In this document: piece by piece, positions 5,783 to 6,754 of the stretch
Numbering within the stretch: the stretch's first letter is position 1
Layout: every line of letters starts with the position of its first letter
From: Thiotrichales bacterium
Lineage (GTDB): Bacteria > Pseudomonadota > Gammaproteobacteria > Francisellales > CACEW01
Direction of reading: 5' to 3'
DNA length: 6,754 nucleotides
NCBI GenBank assembly: GCA_947476405.1
Contig: CANJQG010000069.1
Span: forward strand, 1-6,754
The notes under the pieces: generated by a model
The model's database searches: none
What the model was told of the DNA's origin: nothing
What the model saw: the letters and a program-made list of their open reading frames with translations, nothing else
Position numbers and translations under genes: made by a program

Positions 5783-6754
5783 ATGAAGGTTTACAAAATT
5801 ATCCTGACTCTTTTATGCCCGCTGCATTTTTGCTTTGCGGCTGAATCCAATTTTCAGAAAAACTTAGACTCTTGGCGCACCCAAAACCAAATCACTTCAG
5901 TTGTGGTTAGCGTGGCGGATCTGAATAGCGACCATGTCAGCAATTATGCGAGTGGCACCACGCTGATGAATGGCAAAATGCCAGTCACGGCGAATTTACT
6001 TTACGGTGTAGGCAGCATTTCCAAAACCTTTGTTGCAGCCAGCATCTTGCAGTTGCAGGAAGAGGGGAAGCTGAAGCTGACTGATTCATTAGGCCAATAT
6101 TTGCCAGAGTACCCACGCTGGAAAGAAATTACTCTCCAACAGGTTTTGAATATGACCAGTGGTATTCCCAATTTTACAGAGTCGCCACAGTTTAAAACCT
6201 TCTCGAACAGCAATCCGCAAACGCTCATCCCGCCAGCACAATTGATCAATATGGCCTATGCAATGCCGGATTATTTTGTGCCAGGACAAGGATGGCACTA
6301 TTCAAACACCGATTATTATCTGCTGGGCTTGGTCATTGAAAAAGTGACAGGGCAGCCACTAGAGGCAGTTTTCAAGCAACGCTTCTTCAAGCCGCTCAAG
6401 CTCAACCACACTTTTTACAGCACAGCGTTTTACCCAAAATCAGTTGAAACCAAAATGGCGCATGCTTATATGGGCAAGCAGGATGTGACGAACTTCAACG
6501 CTGGTTTGTATGGCCCAGCGGGCGGCATGGTGATGGATAGTCATGATTTAGTGACCTGGACGCACGCATTGTTTACCCCAGGGATTATTTTGAATCAGGC
6601 CAGCCTTAACCAACTGATGACCACTATTCCTGTTCCACCCAGTCCGCTTAAACCTTTGGGTGCAGCGTATGGCCTGGGGATTTACTCTTTGAATGTACAA
6701 GGTATCGGGCTGGTTTGGTATTATGCTGGGGTCATCGATGGCTATACCAGTATA
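5783..6754 (+). CDS. Exported serine beta-lactamase/DD-peptidase-family hydrolase (partial)
   Basis: The gene starts at ATG 5783 with AAAGG six bases upstream and runs off the right edge after 324 codons with no stop. Residues 1-19 form a signal peptide with likely cleavage after FCFA; there is no lipobox, so the product should be a soluble periplasmic enzyme. The class C beta-lactamase/serine hydrolase fold is shown by GSISKTF, giving the SxxK pair Ser78 and Lys81, by TSGIPNF (125-131), and by WHYSNTDYYLLG with the YxN motif Tyr173-Asn175 (171-182). The third catalytic motif, usually HxG or KTG, reads Tyr314-Ala-Gly316, followed by a recognisable VIDGYTS. Members include class C beta-lactamases, DD-peptidases, EstB-type esterases and D-aminopeptidases. 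The YAG motif makes true beta-lactamase activity doubtful. It stands just outside the resistance-like operon with its own promoter. Confidence 0.87.
   Translation, partial: MKVYKIILTLLCPLHFCFAAESNFQKNLDSWRTQNQITSVVVSVADLNSDHVSNYASGTTLMNGKMPVTANLLYGVGSISKTFVAASILQLQEEGKLKLTDSLGQYLPEYPRWKEITLQQVLNMTSGIPNFTESPQFKTFSNSNPQTLIPPAQLINMAYAMPDYFVPGQGWHYSNTDYYLLGLVIEKVTGQPLEAVFKQRFFKPLKLNHTFYSTAFYPKSVETKMAHAYMGKQDVTNFNAGLYGPAGGMVMDSHDLVTWTHALFTPGIILNQASLNQLMTTIPVPPSPLKPLGAAYGLGIYSLNVQGIGLVWYYAGVIDGYTSI

Noticed and set aside
1..6754. Insertion sequence, integron, transposon or CRISPR structures
   Set aside because: No transposase or integrase motifs, no long terminal inverted repeats, and no regularly spaced repeats are visible on either strand.

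Overview
The window comes from a Gram-negative bacterium, probably a gamma- or betaproteobacterium. The signs are sigma70-type promoters, Shine-Dalgarno starts, Sec signal peptides on two hydrolases, a Bcr/CflA-like MFS pump, and GC in the mid-40s percent by eye. I cannot name a genus, and I see no rRNA, tRNA, insertion sequence or CRISPR array.

Layout. Bases 1-74 hold the first codons of a lysine-rich minus-strand gene that leaves the window to the left, with a plausible divergent promoter at 105-131. Bases 235-594 encode a small helical protein I do not recognise; its frame is open back to 145 without a start codon. A clear sigma70 promoter (608-636) then drives a five-gene plus-strand operon: ABC-F ATPase (763-2175), MFS efflux pump (2172-3356), GNAT acetyltransferase (about 3396-3857), exported alpha/beta hydrolase (3866-4597) and membrane acyltransferase-3 protein (4598-5698). 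Neighbours overlap or nearly abut. The operon ends in a strong intrinsic terminator (5685-5715) whose loop contains the last stop codon. A separate promoter (5718-5746) follows at once and serves an exported serine beta-lactamase/DD-peptidase-family protein (5783 to the window end, incomplete).

How the genes may work together. Each operon product belongs to a family with members that defeat antibiotics or modify small molecules: ribosome protection (ABC-F), efflux (MFS), N-acetylation (GNAT), ester hydrolysis (alpha/beta hydrolase) and O-acylation (acyltransferase 3). A serine beta-lactamase-fold enzyme lies next door. I infer, without proof, a multi-mechanism resistance or detoxification operon, loosely like mef-msr operons, which also pair an MFS pump with an ABC-F protein.

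The most interesting signal is the roughly 120-nt leader before the ABC-F gene. It holds a five-codon ORF (MRNIS), two perfect hairpins, and a nine-pair helix joining the end of that ORF to the ABC-F ribosome-binding site. This is the layout expected for translational attenuation by a stalled ribosome. A second oddity is that the GNAT gene lies in the same frame as the MFS gene, directly after its UGA stop, with no ATG of its own.
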